In this document: piece by piece, positions 63,724 through 64,000 of the stretch
How the letters are laid out: the number at the start of each line of letters is the position of its first letter
Position numbering within the stretch: position 1 is the first letter of the stretch
Source of the DNA: Terriglobales bacterium
Lineage (GTDB): Bacteria > Acidobacteriota > Terriglobia > Terriglobales > Acidobacteriaceae
Assembly (NCBI GenBank): GCA_035764005.1
Contig: DASTZZ010000125.1
Span: forward strand, 50,398-114,397
DNA: 64,000 nt
Reading direction: 5' to 3'
Translations under genes and position numbers: made by a program
The notes under the pieces: generated by a model
What the model saw: the letters and a program-made list of their open reading frames with translations, nothing else
Database searches by the model: none
What the model was told of the DNA's origin: nothing

Positions 63724-64000
63724 TTGTCGACGGTGCAACCACCAAAGTTGTCAATCACTTGGATCGCCCAGAACCCCGTTCAATTGGAACGGAATGGAAC
63801 GTAATTCAACCGCGGAGCGGCGCTGTTTGCCTCATCGCTCCTCCGAATTGAATGTCAAACCCAGACTGCGAGTTCCTGTGCTGATGCGATGAATCCCGAA
63901 ACGGTACGGCCATTAAAGGATTTGAATATTACAGAAATGCTGTGCACCATGAGGCTACTGCGACAAAGCCTAAGGTAGATATCAATAGATACCGAGGATA
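63724..64000. other. non-coding tail of the window
   Basis: Past the tRNA fragment no gene is supported. If the fragment marks the edge of an integrated element, an integrase may lie just beyond the window. Confidence 0.4.

Noticed and set aside
63672..63760. Complete tRNA gene on the minus strand
   Set aside because: T-arm and anticodon loop are good, but the D-arm and the 5' acceptor strand matching TAGCTCC are missing.
63666..63851. 61-codon open frame at the end of the window
   Set aside because: It overlaps the tRNA-Ala fragment and has no protein-like features.

Overview
The window looks like chromosomal DNA of an acidobacterium (class Terriglobia or close). Two very large TonB-dependent receptors carry the carboxypeptidase-regulatory/plug/barrel layout that is expanded in that phylum, many secreted proteins have typical signal peptides, and the housekeeping genes (metG, argS, tatD) sit in ordinary contexts. 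The assignment is inference from gene content; no rRNA or complete tRNA is present.

Layout. 0.3-18.1 kb is a mixed housekeeping and metabolic stretch: a secreted hypothetical, tatD-metG (minus strand), argS, a receiver-like protein, a TonB-dependent receptor, DinB-like, phosphoesterase, acetyltransferase, MDR and SDR oxidoreductases. It also holds a thioredoxin-fold/TPR protein whose first redox cysteine codon is an in-frame TGA (14684-14686), a hibernation factor/Rnk pair and a Wza-like export protein. 18.6-34.9 kb is a rhamnose-glycan utilisation locus: a regulator joining an IclR-type helix-turn-helix to a sugar-binding domain, a TonB-dependent receptor, a TPR protein, a clan-A glycosidase, a wrecked isomerase pseudogene, GH106-like and GH78 alpha-L-rhamnosidases and an L-rhamnose isomerase. 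Two promoters in it share a palindrome, TATTTC-N6-GAAATA, probably the regulator's operator. 35.4-37.9 kb holds two LysR regulators and a GNAT acetyltransferase.

38.2-63.5 kb is one coherent envelope system. The minus strand reads exbB-exbD-exbD-tonB(AgmX/PglI type), then a GEMM-I cyclic-di-GMP riboswitch, then a giant DUF11/SdrD-like surface protein, an OmpA-OmpA-beta-barrel outer-membrane protein and an alpha-2-macroglobulin-like protein. Divergently, the plus strand reads a periplasmic coiled-coil protein, three TPR proteins (two lipoproteins) and a small exported protein, all overlapping or nearly so. A proton-driven TolQR-type motor, a TonB-like transducer, periplasmic/outer-membrane TPR scaffolds and a surface protein recall the Agl/Glt gliding and Nfs machines of Myxococcus. 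The riboswitch suggests that a sessile/motile switch controls the surface part. The module is bracketed by a 23-bp direct repeat matching the 3' end of a tRNA-Ala gene (37957-37979 and 63672-63694), and the divergent promoter region holds a roughly 105-bp inverted repeat. Both hint at mobility or invertibility.

No CRISPR array, complete tRNA, rRNA, transposase or integrase was seen. Start codons were chosen from ribosome-binding sites and signal peptides where possible; residue positions are approximate unless tied to a named motif.
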